Assembly (NCBI GenBank): GCA_007859835.1
Contig: SJPJ01000001.1
Coordinates: 2,909,922 to 2,973,921 of the forward strand
Length of the DNA: 64,000 nucleotides
Reading direction: 5' to 3'
Source of the DNA: Novipirellula herctigrandis
GTDB taxonomy: Bacteria > Planctomycetota > Planctomycetia > Pirellulales > Pirellulaceae
Both the position numbers and the translations under genes were made by a program. The notes under the pieces are model-generated. The model was given only the letters and a program-made list of their open reading frames with translations. It had not been told where the DNA came from and did no database searches. Position 1 is the stretch's first letter. The number at the start of each line of letters is the position of its first letter. Shown here in pieces: positions 18,771 to 27,819 of this stretch.

Positions 18771-21236
18771 TTAATCTACAAACATCGCCTCGTTGGTAAG
18801 CATCAGCGTTTGAGCATACAGTGATTTCCCTTCGGGATGATCGCCTAGCAAGAACGTGACTCCCATTTGTTTCTCACTTTCGCTAGGCAATCGCTGAAAA
18901 ATGGTTTTATACATTTCCACGACCGTTTCTTCGGGTGACGATTCAATGCATCGAACGGCAATCTGATCGGCCTGTTCGATCACAAACGGGCTATTCATCA
19001 TGAACAACGCCTGCTGGGGGACGGTCGTTTGAAATCGCTTTGGGCTGGTCGCATCGGGATTGGGGAAATCAAAGGTACGGAACATCCCGGGCAAATTACT
19101 GCGATCAATGTAACCGTATACCGTTCGGCGATTTGACGATGGTGACGTTGTCAATTCCACCGGCAATCCACCAAGGCTTGTGTCAAGCACTCCGGCAAAA
19201 AACAACATTGAATCTCGCATCGCTTCAAACCCTAAACGCTGGCGATTGAAGTGGCCATACGTGGTGTTCTCGGGATCGACCATAGTCGCCTCATCTGAAA
19301 CGTCGCTAGTTTGGCGATAGGTCGCTGACAGAACAATCTCGCGATGCAAATGCTTGACCGACCCTCCACTACGAACAAATGAACCGGCTAGATAGTTCAG
19401 CGCATCAACGAGCCGTGGCGACTCGGTCCGCACTCCAAAATCGCTTGGCGTATCGACCATGGGTGAACCAAAGTGCCAACCCCAAACGCGATTGACTAAC
19501 ACTCGTGCTGCCAACGGCTGATCGGCGATCGCGTGAGCGAGTTCCAATCGACCACTTCCGTTCGTAAACGGTGTGCGTGGCGTGGACACAGGCGATAAAG
19601 CAGCAAGAAATCGTCGCGGTACGACATCCCCTTCGTTGCCACGCTTTCCGCGGCGCAGAATTCGCGAATCACGAGGATGATCGATATCGACCAATGCCAT
19701 CGCACGGCGAGGCGCCCCGGGGTGTGTCCAGTGAAGCGATTCCGCCTCTCGCTTCAGACCAGCACTTTTTTCGTTAATGTCGCGGCGAATCCAATTTGCG
19801 ACTTCCTCGTCCGACGGATCGTCGGGAATCGAACTGTCACCCGATTGGACTTGGTCTGTGGCGAGCCAAGCAATCCAACGGGTTAGCCACTGAGGATTTA
19901 GTTTCCGCTCACCAGCAAACGGATCGAGCTTGGGGGAGGGATCAAGTGCCACGTAGTCCACCGCCGCTTGGCGATATTCCTGATGTCGGTCTCGCTCAGT
20001 TTTGATAAATTCTCGCACCAGCGATTGCTGTTTCGAAGCGATTTTTTCTGCAACTTTTTTCTGTGCCTCAAGGAACTCGCGATACGAAGGCGTAGCCGGT
20101 GTTGCACCAAGCAGCGGCGATTCGTCCGGTTCACGCGAAGAGGCAAAAATGCCATGTAGCGAATAGTAGTCGGCGGTGGGTATTGGATCGAATTTATGGT
20201 CGTGACAGCGAGCACACGCGACGGTCAACCCAAGCATGCCACGCGTCACGACATCAATACGATCATCAATAATATGGTCTTGGTTGTTTAAGAACCGGCG
20301 ACCGAGCGTCAAGTACCCGAGTGCGGCGAGACGTGCATCATCACCCGGTCCAAGTTTATCAGCAGCGATTTGTTCGATCAGAAATTCGCGATAGGGTTTA
20401 TCGTTGTTGAAAGCATCGATCACATAGTCACGGTAGGTGTACGAAAACGGGAACCGCAAATTGGCGCCACCCGGCAAGTAGCCTTTTGTATCCGCATAGC
20501 GAGCCACATCGAGCCACAATCGGCCCCAGCGTTGGCCGTAGGCTGTCGAAGCCAACAATCGTTCGACAATTTTTTCATATGCATCGGGCGATTCATCGTT
20601 TTCAAAATCAACCATCTCTTGGTAAGTCGGCGGCAACCCGATTAAGTCATAGGAAACACGACGAAGCAACGTCCGACGGTCAGCAAATGGATTGGGTGTT
20701 ACGCCGAGCGACTTTTGTGCGACGGCAACGAAATGGTCAATCGGTTTGATCGCGATCGCGGAATCCGAATAGGGAATCAATGGTGCAGGGTCGAGTGGTT
20801 GAAAAGCCCAATGGTTTGCGGCCGCTTGCATGTCTTTCGCAGGCGGCAACTTCGCATCGTTTCGTGGGTCGGCGGCACCTCGGCGAATCCATTCCCTGAA
20901 CTGCTCGATCGTCGATGCGTCCAAGCGGTCGCCATCCGGCGGCATTTGTAGCGTTCCGTCGACCGAAGCGATTGCGCGGATTAACAGGCTCGAGTCGGGA
21001 TTGCCCGGTACAATCGCAGGTCCGCTATCACCACCGACCAACAATCCATTTGCCGAATCGAGTCGGAGCCCCCCTTCGCTAGTATCGTGCTCGGCACTGT
21101 GACATTGGTAACACGCGTCGACCAACACCGGCCGAATCGAGTTTTCAAAAAAATCGATATCGGTGACGGACGGTTCTGCGACGGCGACGGCGGACGAAAG
21201 GGCAAACAGTACGACCAAAGTAAGAATCGTTTTCAT
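18771..21236 (-). CDS. Planctomycete cytochrome-type DUF1549/DUF1553 protein
   Basis: 821 residues, ATG start, signal peptide about 1-20. The N-terminal PSCyt1-type domain has a haem-binding CYQCH (residues 42-46) and the GGLRLDSANGLLVGGDSGP motif. The DUF1549 domain follows (about 150-350) with a second CxxCH in CARCHDHKFDPI. The C-terminal half is DUF1553 (RLELAHAIADQPLAARVLVN, VWGWHFG). Many relatives exceed 900 residues because of an inserted domain that is lacking here. These proteins are expanded in planctomycetes and usually pair with a DUF1501 protein, as here: the DUF1501 gene is upstream with a 4-bp overlap. The biochemical activity of the pair is not established; sulfated polysaccharide breakdown has been suggested. 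Confidence 0.92.
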   Translation of the reverse strand: MKTILTLVVLFALSSAVAVAEPSVTDIDFFENSIRPVLVDACYQCHSAEHDTSEGGLRLDSANGLLVGGDSGPAIVPGNPDSSLLIRAIASVDGTLQMPPDGDRLDASTIEQFREWIRRGAADPRNDAKLPPAKDMQAAANHWAFQPLDPAPLIPYSDSAIAIKPIDHFVAVAQKSLGVTPNPFADRRTLLRRVSYDLIGLPPTYQEMVDFENDESPDAYEKIVERLLASTAYGQRWGRLWLDVARYADTKGYLPGGANLRFPFSYTYRDYVIDAFNNDKPYREFLIEQIAADKLGPGDDARLAALGYLTLGRRFLNNQDHIIDDRIDVVTRGMLGLTVACARCHDHKFDPIPTADYYSLHGIFASSREPDESPLLGATPATPSYREFLEAQKKVAEKIASKQQSLVREFIKTERDRHQEYRQAAVDYVALDPSPKLDPFAGERKLNPQWLTRWIAWLATDQVQSGDSSIPDDPSDEEVANWIRRDINEKSAGLKREAESLHWTHPGAPRRAMALVDIDHPRDSRILRRGKRGNEGDVVPRRFLAALSPVSTPRTPFTNGSGRLELAHAIADQPLAARVLVNRVWGWHFGSPMVDTPSDFGVRTESPRLVDALNYLAGSFVRSGGSVKHLHREIVLSATYRQTSDVSDEATMVDPENTTYGHFNRQRLGFEAMRDSMLFFAGVLDTSLGGLPVELTTSPSSNRRTVYGYIDRSNLPGMFRTFDFPNPDATSPKRFQTTVPQQALFMMNSPFVIEQADQIAVRCIESSPEETVVEMYKTIFQRLPSESEKQMGVTFLLGDHPEGKSLYAQTLMLTNEAMFVD

Positions 21237-22681
21237 GCGATCAACTCCTTAATCACTTTGCCATGAACATCCGTCAAACGAAAATCACGACCGGCATAGC
21301 GAAATGTCAATCGTTCGTGGTCGAAGCCCAATAAACGCAAAATTGTCGCGTGCAAATCGTGGACATGAACCGGGTTTTCGGCGGCTTGGAATCCGAATTC
21401 ATCGGTGGCCCCGTAGGCTTGGCCTCCTTTGACACCGCCCCCCGCCATCCACATACTGAATCCATAGTGGTTGTGATCACGCCCGTTGATTTTCCCTTGA
21501 TTGGCTCCAGGCGTTGGCAGTTCAACCACCGGCGTTCGTCCAAATTCGCCTCCCCAAATAACGAGCGTCTTTTCAAGGAGTCCGCGCTGTTTCAAATCTT
21601 TTAGCAATGCACCGATCGGCTGATCACATTCGCGTGCCAACCGCCGATGCCCCGCTTCGAGGTCGTCATGTTGGTCCCACGGTTGTCCGGCCCCGTGCCA
21701 CAGTTGAACAAAGCGAACACCCCGCTCGACCAATCGACGAGCAATCAACATTTGCCGAGCTTGGACGCCTTCACCGTACATCGTCCGAATGTGCTGAGGT
21801 TCTTTTTCGATATCGAACGCATCAGATGCATCCATTTGCATTCGATAGGCCAATTCAAACGATTCGATTCGTGCTTCGAGATCACCATCGCAACGGCGAT
21901 CGTCGGCATGTGCGCGATTGAGTTTCTGCATGAGATCAAGTTGTTCGCGTTGCTGATCGGTTGTTGTCCGTTGGTTGCGAATGTGTTCAATCAATTTCTC
22001 GATCGAAGTGTGCTGAGAATCGATATAGGTTCCTTGGTAAATGCCGGGCAAGAACGCACTTTGCCAATTCTGTGATTCTTGGATCGGATAACCGCCGGGG
22101 CACATCGCAACGAAACCGGGTAGGTTTTGGTTTTCAGTACCAAGCCCGTATGTCGTCCACGAACCGAGACAAGGACGAGGCAACCGTGCATCGCCGCAGT
22201 TCATTAGCATCAACGACGGTTCGTGGTTAGGAACGTCGGCATGCATTGAACGGATCACAGCGATATCGTCGATACTTTCGGCAACATGCGAAAACAACTC
22301 GCTCACTTCGATCCCACTTTCGCCATATTTTTTGAACTGGAATGGGGACCCAAAAGCGGCGCCCGTTTTTCGCTCCGTGCGAAGTTCAAGCGGCAAAGTT
22401 TTGCCATGCATTTTGTTGAGGATCGGCTTCGGATCGAATGTGTCGACTTGCGAAGGCCCACCGTTTGCAAAGATGTGTATGACGTGCTCCGCTTTGCCCG
22501 CAAAAGGTGCCATTTTGGGAGCAAGTGTCGATCGTGCCGAAACAACGGAAGCGCCCGATGCGAATCCATCGGAAGCGAGAAGTGATGACAATCCAAGGCT
22601 ACCAAGTCCCAAACCACAACGGGTCAAGTAATCTCGGCGACTAAGCAAACTGTCATAAAGTCGGTGAGGATGCGGCATCAT
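21233..22681 (-). CDS. DUF1501 family exported protein (sulfatase-like fold)
   Basis: About 482 residues from the ATG at 22681; the open frame extends to a TTG at 22741. The N-terminus carries a twin-Arg-like signal (SRRDYLTRCGLGLGSLGLSS). Family motifs include HIFANGGPSQVDTFDPKP, LPGFVAMCPGGYP, LWHGAGQPWDQHDD, VIWGGEFGRTP and NHYGFSMWMAGGGVKGG. These match the alkaline phosphatase/sulfatase-like DUF1501 fold with its metal-binding Asp and His residues. Its 3' end overlaps the DUF1549/DUF1553 start (ATGA), so the two are co-translated. The exact substrate is unknown. Confidence 0.92.
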   Translation of the reverse strand: MMPHPHRLYDSLLSRRDYLTRCGLGLGSLGLSSLLASDGFASGASVVSARSTLAPKMAPFAGKAEHVIHIFANGGPSQVDTFDPKPILNKMHGKTLPLELRTERKTGAAFGSPFQFKKYGESGIEVSELFSHVAESIDDIAVIRSMHADVPNHEPSLMLMNCGDARLPRPCLGSWTTYGLGTENQNLPGFVAMCPGGYPIQESQNWQSAFLPGIYQGTYIDSQHTSIEKLIEHIRNQRTTTDQQREQLDLMQKLNRAHADDRRCDGDLEARIESFELAYRMQMDASDAFDIEKEPQHIRTMYGEGVQARQMLIARRLVERGVRFVQLWHGAGQPWDQHDDLEAGHRRLARECDQPIGALLKDLKQRGLLEKTLVIWGGEFGRTPVVELPTPGANQGKINGRDHNHYGFSMWMAGGGVKGGQAYGATDEFGFQAAENPVHVHDLHATILRLLGFDHERLTFRYAGRDFRLTDVHGKVIKELIA

Positions 22682-22866
22682 CAAAGAGGATAGAAGGGAG
22701 GAGGCGAATCGATTGGGGAACGCCCCACAATCGTTCGCCAAGATGTAATGGAGCGTGGGATTTCACTTCCTCGCTTTACAAGCGATTTGGTGATATTATC
22801 TGCCGAGTACTCTGTTGGATTGTACACGGTGGAAAATGGGACTTGTAACGTCGAAGGAGTGAAGCA

Positions 22867-24945
22867 ATGCGAATTGGCATGACGCTATTGATCGTTCTTA
22901 TAGGGGGAATTGGCTGTTTTTCGGTTATTCAAGCCGAACGACCGCTAACCATTCCCCCAAGAATCCAGTGGCAGATCCAACAACGGGCTGACCTTGAGTA
23001 TTTAGCGTGCGAGGAGCTTCGGGGCCGTGGTGTCGAGGACGACACGATCCATATGGCGGCGGACTACATCGCCGAGCGTTTTCGCGATGCGGGTTTACGG
23101 ACCGAGTTGTTTGCTGGCAAACCGTTTCAAGAACTCGAAATCCCCGTCGGCGCCCGTGCGGGAAAACAGGTGAACAATTACGTACGTTTGCGTTTGGCCT
23201 CTTTTTCCGCCCCATCTAAAAACACACCAACATTTGATGTCACCGAGAATTTGTCGGCCGGGATGAACCCGTTGGCGATTGGGTCGCTGACAGGGAAAGT
23301 GGATGGAGAAATCGTCTTTGCCGGCTACGGTATCACGGCCCCGAAATTTGGATACGACGATTACGCTCACATCGATGCGGCCGGAAAGGCAGTCATCGTA
23401 CTGCGGAAAGAACCGGGGATAAACGATCCCGATAGTCCCTTTGATGGAAGAGACACGACTCAGCACGCTTTCTTTCAATCGAAAGTGGAAAATGCAATTC
23501 GGCACGGCGCTGCGGCGGTGTTGATGGTGAACGATCCGACGAGCATCGCTGCGAGTTTGACGATGGCCGAAGATCAATTACAACGAGAGCGTGTTCGACG
23601 CGAAGCGATGCTCAAACAACTCGCTTCGTTGCCCGCCGAGGCGATCAACATTCGTGCACAACTTCGAAAACGCATTGAAGAAACGGCGTCCATTCGCGAG
23701 GGACTACAAAAAGAATGGGAACAGAGCAAACGGGGCGTTTTGGCTGTCACAGAAGCAGGTGGCAGTCGCTTTACCGTGAAAACAGGCATGGAAGCACAGG
23801 AAACATCGATTCCCGTAGTATCGATTGCTCGCGATACAATCGATTTGCTGCTAACTCGTTCGATCCGTCGCTCTCTTGTCGAAATTGAAAACAGCATCGA
23901 TGAAACCCATCGGCCTCAAAGCGTGGCACTTGAAAATGTCTCGCTCGATTTGAGCGTGGCGATTGAACCAGCGAATGCGAAAACGGCAAACGTCATCGGT
24001 GAATTGCCTGGCCGCGGACCACTGGCCGAACAAACCGTGGTAATCGGAGCCCACTATGACCACGTTGGCATGGGTGGCTATGGGTCATTGGCACCAGGAA
24101 CCGTAGCGATTCACAATGGAGCAGACGACAACGCCAGCGGTACCGTGACGATGATGGCGATGGCTGAATTGCTTTCACGCCGGATGGAAAAGATGGCGTC
24201 ACATCGCCGCGTTGTTTTGATTGCATTTACGGGAGAAGAGCGAGGGCTGTTTGGAAGCAAGTACTACGTTCGCCATCCTCGATTCCCGCTCGCTTCGACT
24301 GTCACGATGATCAATTTGGACATGGTCGGACGGTTGCGAGACAACGAATTGACAATTTATGGAACGGGCAGCGGAAAGGGGCTCAGCGACATCGTCGACA
24401 CACTCAACACTCGCTATCGATTTGATCTGAACAAAGTCGACACGGGGTATGGGCCGAGCGATCATCAATCGTTTTATGAAGCAGGAATCCCGGTTTTGTT
24501 CTTTTTTACGGGGCTTCATAACGACTACCACCGGCCAAGTGATGATTTTAACAAAATCGATTACGGCGGCTTAACCCGGATAACCGATATGGTTTGTGAT
24601 GTCGCCTTTCAAGTGGCCACCAATCCGCAGCGACCGATTTACACCGAAACAGAGAACAACGTCCCCATTCGCCGCCAACTGACGGCATTTTTGGGAGTGA
24701 AGCTCAATGATCTAAGCGATCAAATGGTGCTTTCGGGTGTCACCGCTGGAGGGCCAGCTGAAAAGGCAGGGTTAAAAGCGGGTGACCGTTTGGAACAATT
24801 CGGCGAACAACCGGTTCGAACCAAAACGGAAGTGATCGATTTCCTGCGTCGCCAATCACCGGGCGATTCTTTGACAATCCAAATCACTCGCGAAAACCAA
24901 TCCTTGCACATCACGGTACGGTTAGAAGCTCGTCCGGACGGTTAA
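22867..24945 (+). CDS. M28-family zinc aminopeptidase with PA and PDZ domains
   Basis: 692 residues. ATG start with GGAG close upstream. Signal peptide about 1-23. A protease-associated (PA) domain spans about 130-330 and has a charged helical insertion near 225-285. The M28 catalytic domain (about 370-570) has the zinc ligands in GAHYDHVGMGG, NGADDNASGTVTMM, AFTGEERGLFGSKYY, NLDMVGR and PSDHQSFYEAGIPV, plus a final HNDYHRPSDD. A C-terminal PDZ domain (about 600-690) contains GGPAEKAGLKAGDRLEQFG. The family releases N-terminal residues from peptides in the periplasm or outside. It stands alone between the divergent DUF1501 gene and skp. Confidence 0.94.
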   Translation: MRIGMTLLIVLIGGIGCFSVIQAERPLTIPPRIQWQIQQRADLEYLACEELRGRGVEDDTIHMAADYIAERFRDAGLRTELFAGKPFQELEIPVGARAGKQVNNYVRLRLASFSAPSKNTPTFDVTENLSAGMNPLAIGSLTGKVDGEIVFAGYGITAPKFGYDDYAHIDAAGKAVIVLRKEPGINDPDSPFDGRDTTQHAFFQSKVENAIRHGAAAVLMVNDPTSIAASLTMAEDQLQRERVRREAMLKQLASLPAEAINIRAQLRKRIEETASIREGLQKEWEQSKRGVLAVTEAGGSRFTVKTGMEAQETSIPVVSIARDTIDLLLTRSIRRSLVEIENSIDETHRPQSVALENVSLDLSVAIEPANAKTANVIGELPGRGPLAEQTVVIGAHYDHVGMGGYGSLAPGTVAIHNGADDNASGTVTMMAMAELLSRRMEKMASHRRVVLIAFTGEERGLFGSKYYVRHPRFPLASTVTMINLDMVGRLRDNELTIYGTGSGKGLSDIVDTLNTRYRFDLNKVDTGYGPSDHQSFYEAGIPVLFFFTGLHNDYHRPSDDFNKIDYGGLTRITDMVCDVAFQVATNPQRPIYTETENNVPIRRQLTAFLGVKLNDLSDQMVLSGVTAGGPAEKAGLKAGDRLEQFGEQPVRTKTEVIDFLRRQSPGDSLTIQITRENQSLHITVRLEARPDG

Positions 24946-25230
24946 CCATTTTTTGATGGCTTTCACTCCAACAATGACCAGCCGAATCCGTCGCGAGACA
25001 ACTTAATAAGAACTTCCCAAAAAAATGTGTGCTGTGTTCAAGAATTGGCAAATTAGTCTTTACGCCCGAAGGAAGTGGTGACACAATCCGAGGCGATTCA
25101 GTTCCTCAAAGGATTTTTGGGGAAAATCGACGTGAGTGTCTCGATGGTGGCGATGGAAGCCTCATAAAACGAGCAATTTGCACGAGCGTCGAGAGAACAA
25201 CAGCGCACCCACAACGCAAGGAGAGCGGAC

Positions 25231-25893
25231 GTGCGATTTATCTGCAAAACGGCTACGTTAGTTGCCATCATGAGCATGACAACCGTAGGTTCCAATTTCG
25301 GGATCTTCGGACTCGGAATGACAGAGGCTTCGGCTCAGGAAGCTGCGTCCTCGGCGGGACATCGCGTCGCAGTCGTGGATGTTGCCTACATCTTCAAGAA
25401 CCATGCCGGGATCAAATCCCAAGTGGCCTCTGTCGAAAGCGATCTAAAGAGCTTCGACGCACAAATTCAAGTCAAGCGAGAAGAGCTAAAGCAAGCCGCT
25501 GAGAAGCTCAAAGCCTTCAAGGTTGGTTCGCCTGAATACACTGCACAAGAAGAGCAAGTCGCTGCGATGGAATCGCGGTTACGTCTCGAAATTGCTCGCA
25601 AACGAAAAGAACTTGCCGACGCCGAAGCACGGATTTACTTCGACAACTACCAACGCATCGCGTCCGGAGTCAAATTTTTGGCCCAACACTACAAGATCAA
25701 CATGGTCCTTCGTTACAACAGCGAAAACATGGATCTTGAAAAGGGCGAATCGGTCATCCGGGGCGTCATGAAGAACATCGTCTACCATGACGAAGCACTC
25801 GACATGACCAAAGGTGTGATGCAGTACCTCGATCAATCGATGGGCAAGGACAACATTGCAACTGGCAATGGCTCGCCAGCTCTAAATCGATAA
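25231..25893 (+). CDS. Skp/OmpH-family periplasmic chaperone
   Basis: 220 residues. GTG start, chosen because GGAG lies about 8 bp upstream and the next residues give a good signal peptide (cleavage near ASAQ-EA, residue 36). The mature start HRVAVVDVAYIFKNHAG is the OmpH/Skp strand. A long helical hairpin rich in Lys, Glu and Ala follows (about 65-150), then the closing LAQHYKINMVLRYN strand. Skp trimers hold unfolded outer-membrane proteins in the periplasm. Its place upstream of lpxC and lpxA echoes the skp-lpx arrangement of many Gram-negative genomes, although here a terminator lies between them. Confidence 0.88.
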   Translation: MRFICKTATLVAIMSMTTVGSNFGIFGLGMTEASAQEAASSAGHRVAVVDVAYIFKNHAGIKSQVASVESDLKSFDAQIQVKREELKQAAEKLKAFKVGSPEYTAQEEQVAAMESRLRLEIARKRKELADAEARIYFDNYQRIASGVKFLAQHYKINMVLRYNSENMDLEKGESVIRGVMKNIVYHDEALDMTKGVMQYLDQSMGKDNIATGNGSPALNR

Positions 25894-25919
25894 TTCGCGT
25901 CTCGCGAGATTGAATAACA

Positions 25920-25939
25920 GGTCAGCCGTGATCGGCTGA
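25920..25939 (+). other. Perfect hairpin downstream of skp
   Basis: A 9-bp GC-rich stem (GGTCAGCCG/CGGCTGACC) surrounds a minimal loop 27 bp after the skp stop. No T-run follows directly. Together with the next hairpin it may form a tandem terminator. Confidence 0.5.
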
Positions 25940-25959
25940 CCGATAAGATCAAATGACAT

Positions 25960-25986
25960 GTCGGGCTCCGATGGCCTGACGTTTTT
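25960..25986 (+). terminator. Rho-independent-type terminator between skp and lpxC
   Basis: GTCGGGC (25960-25966) pairs with GCCTGAC (25974-25980) with one G-T pair, followed by GTTTTT. It lies 56 bp before the lpxC start. Confidence 0.6.
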
Positions 25987-26042
25987 AAAACAACTGGGCT
26001 GTTACAAGGATGTAACGGTTTTATTCGGAAGGGAGACCGAGC

Positions 26043-26939
26043 GTGACCCCTTCACGCAACGAACACACTATCGCTGTCTCTTGTGAAGTCCGTGGCCGTG
26101 GCTACTGGAGCGGACAGGACGTGCGTGTGGTAATGAATCCGGCGCCCGTTGGCACCGGCATTTGTCTTGTACGGACCGATTTGGCATCAATACCTCGTTG
26201 CCAAGCGACCGTCGCCAATCGTCACGATGCCAACTTGCGGACGATCTTACAATCCGGCGAAGCTCGGTTTGAGATGATTGAACATTTGATGGCCGCGTTT
26301 GTCGGGATGGAAATCGACAATTGCATTGTCGAAATCGATGCCGAAGAATTGCCTGGGCTCGACGGTAGCAGCATGGCGTTCGTCGAAGCACTTCGTCACG
26401 CCGGACTAATCATCCAATCGCAACCGAAGCGTCGGTTGGTTATTCGCGAACGAATCTACGTTTCGTGCGACACCAGTTGGATCGAAGCGACTCCGTCTAC
26501 GGGGGGACCGGCCACTTACGAATACCGATTGAGTTTCGATGATGCCACTCCCATCCAGGAACAATGCTATTCGTGCCAGCTAAGTCCTCATCGATTCATT
26601 CGCGAAATTGCCCCCGCTCGGACATTCATTACCGAAGAGCAGGCGCAAATCCTTCGCAGTCAGGGGATCGCATCCCACGTCACCAACCAGGACTTGTTGA
26701 TCATCAATGACAACGGACCAATCGAAAACCATTACCGCTTTCCTCAGGAATGTGCCCGGCACAAATTGCTTGACCTGATTGGGGATTTAGCACTCGCCGA
26801 TGTCGAATTGGTCGGAAACATTTCTTCCTTCCGCGGCGGACACAACATTAACGGTCGTATGGCTCAGCAAATCGCTGAGCAAGCGGCACTCGAAATCCCA
26901 CTAACCAAATCGACGGACTTCACTCGCAAAGCGGCCTAG
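26043..26939 (+). CDS. lpxC: UDP-3-O-acyl-N-acetylglucosamine deacetylase LpxC
   Basis: 298 residues, usual for a free-standing LpxC (not fused to FabZ). GTG start with GGAG ahead. The zinc and catalytic motifs are in place: EHLMAAFVGMEIDNC, EELPGLDGSS, ARTFITEEQA, HKLLDLIGDLAL and GGHNINGR. LpxC performs the committed deacetylation of lipid A synthesis in the cytoplasm. lpxA follows after about 70 bp and then an oxidoreductase, forming a short operon. Confidence 0.96.
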   Translation: MTPSRNEHTIAVSCEVRGRGYWSGQDVRVVMNPAPVGTGICLVRTDLASIPRCQATVANRHDANLRTILQSGEARFEMIEHLMAAFVGMEIDNCIVEIDAEELPGLDGSSMAFVEALRHAGLIIQSQPKRRLVIRERIYVSCDTSWIEATPSTGGPATYEYRLSFDDATPIQEQCYSCQLSPHRFIREIAPARTFITEEQAQILRSQGIASHVTNQDLLIINDNGPIENHYRFPQECARHKLLDLIGDLALADVELVGNISSFRGGHNINGRMAQQIAEQAALEIPLTKSTDFTRKAA

Positions 26940-27009
26940 TCAAACTGCTGTTGAATAACCTTTGCGAATGAACCCGTCAATATTTTTGAAAGATGTTTGG
27001 AGCCAACCT

Positions 27010-27819
27010 ATGGGTACGATGATTGCTCAAACTGCGGTGGTCGACCCGCGTGCAAAGTTGGGAAAAAATGTACGCATCGGCCATTTTTGCGTCATTGGCC
27101 CTGATGTTCAGATCGGTGACGAATGTTTGATCGAGGATCACGTCGTATTAACCGGCGACACGGTTTTCGGGGAAGAAAACCACGTTTTCCCTGGCTCAGT
27201 GATCGGTGCCGATCCGCAAGACACTAGCTACAAGGGAGCCCCGACCAAAGTCTGTATCGGTGATGGGAACGTGTTCCGTGAATACTGCACCGTCAATCGT
27301 GCAACGGAAAAAGAAGACGGCATTACACGCGTTGGCAACAACAACTATTTCATGGCCTCGGCGCACGTTGCCCACGATTGCTGCGTCGGTGACCGCAATG
27401 TGATGGCTAACAACGTCATGCTTGGCGGACACGCACACATTGGAAACGACATCACGATCGCAGGCGGTGCCGGGGTATCACATTTTGCATCGATCGGATC
27501 GCTCAGCTTCGTCAGCGCGATGAGCCGCGTCCTGCACGATGTCCCCCCTTTCATGATTGTCGATGGCCAACCGGCAAAACCCCGCGCGGTCAATTCGATT
27601 GGCCTGAAACGTCATGGGTACTCCAAAGAAGACACCGCCGCGTTAACCAAAGCGTATCGATTGTTGTATCGATCGTACGTTGGTGTGGATTCGGCCCGAG
27701 AGCAACTGTTATCCACGGGGCCGATTCGACCTGTGCTCCGTGAATTATTCGATTTTCTAGAATACTCCGTTGGCGGCGACAAAGGCCGTGGACGTGACCG
27801 AAGGAGAAAAGCAGCGTGA
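27010..27819 (+). CDS. lpxA: Acyl-ACP--UDP-N-acetylglucosamine O-acyltransferase LpxA
   Basis: 269 residues from the ATG at 27010, which has GGAG 7 bp upstream and gives the family length; the frame extends 16 codons further upstream. The left-handed beta-helix hexapeptides are clear (VVDPRAKLGKNVRIGHFCVI, VGNNNYFMASAHVAHDCCVG, NNVMLGGHAHIGND), and the C-terminal helical part includes NSIGLKRHGYS. The catalytic His is in the AHVAHDC segment. LpxA acylates UDP-GlcNAc, or UDP-GlcNAc3N in some lineages. It overlaps the next gene by 4 bp. Confidence 0.95.
   Translation: MGTMIAQTAVVDPRAKLGKNVRIGHFCVIGPDVQIGDECLIEDHVVLTGDTVFGEENHVFPGSVIGADPQDTSYKGAPTKVCIGDGNVFREYCTVNRATEKEDGITRVGNNNYFMASAHVAHDCCVGDRNVMANNVMLGGHAHIGNDITIAGGAGVSHFASIGSLSFVSAMSRVLHDVPPFMIVDGQPAKPRAVNSIGLKRHGYSKEDTAALTKAYRLLYRSYVGVDSAREQLLSTGPIRPVLRELFDFLEYSVGGDKGRGRDRRRKAA

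Noticed and set aside
22776-22801. Possible promoter TTTACA/TATTAT before the M28 peptidase gene
   Set aside because: The spacing of 13 bp is too short for a standard promoter.
25029-25502. 157-residue open frame overlapping the start of skp
   Set aside because: It overlaps skp in another frame and ends inside it; skp has the ribosome binding site, signal peptide and family match.
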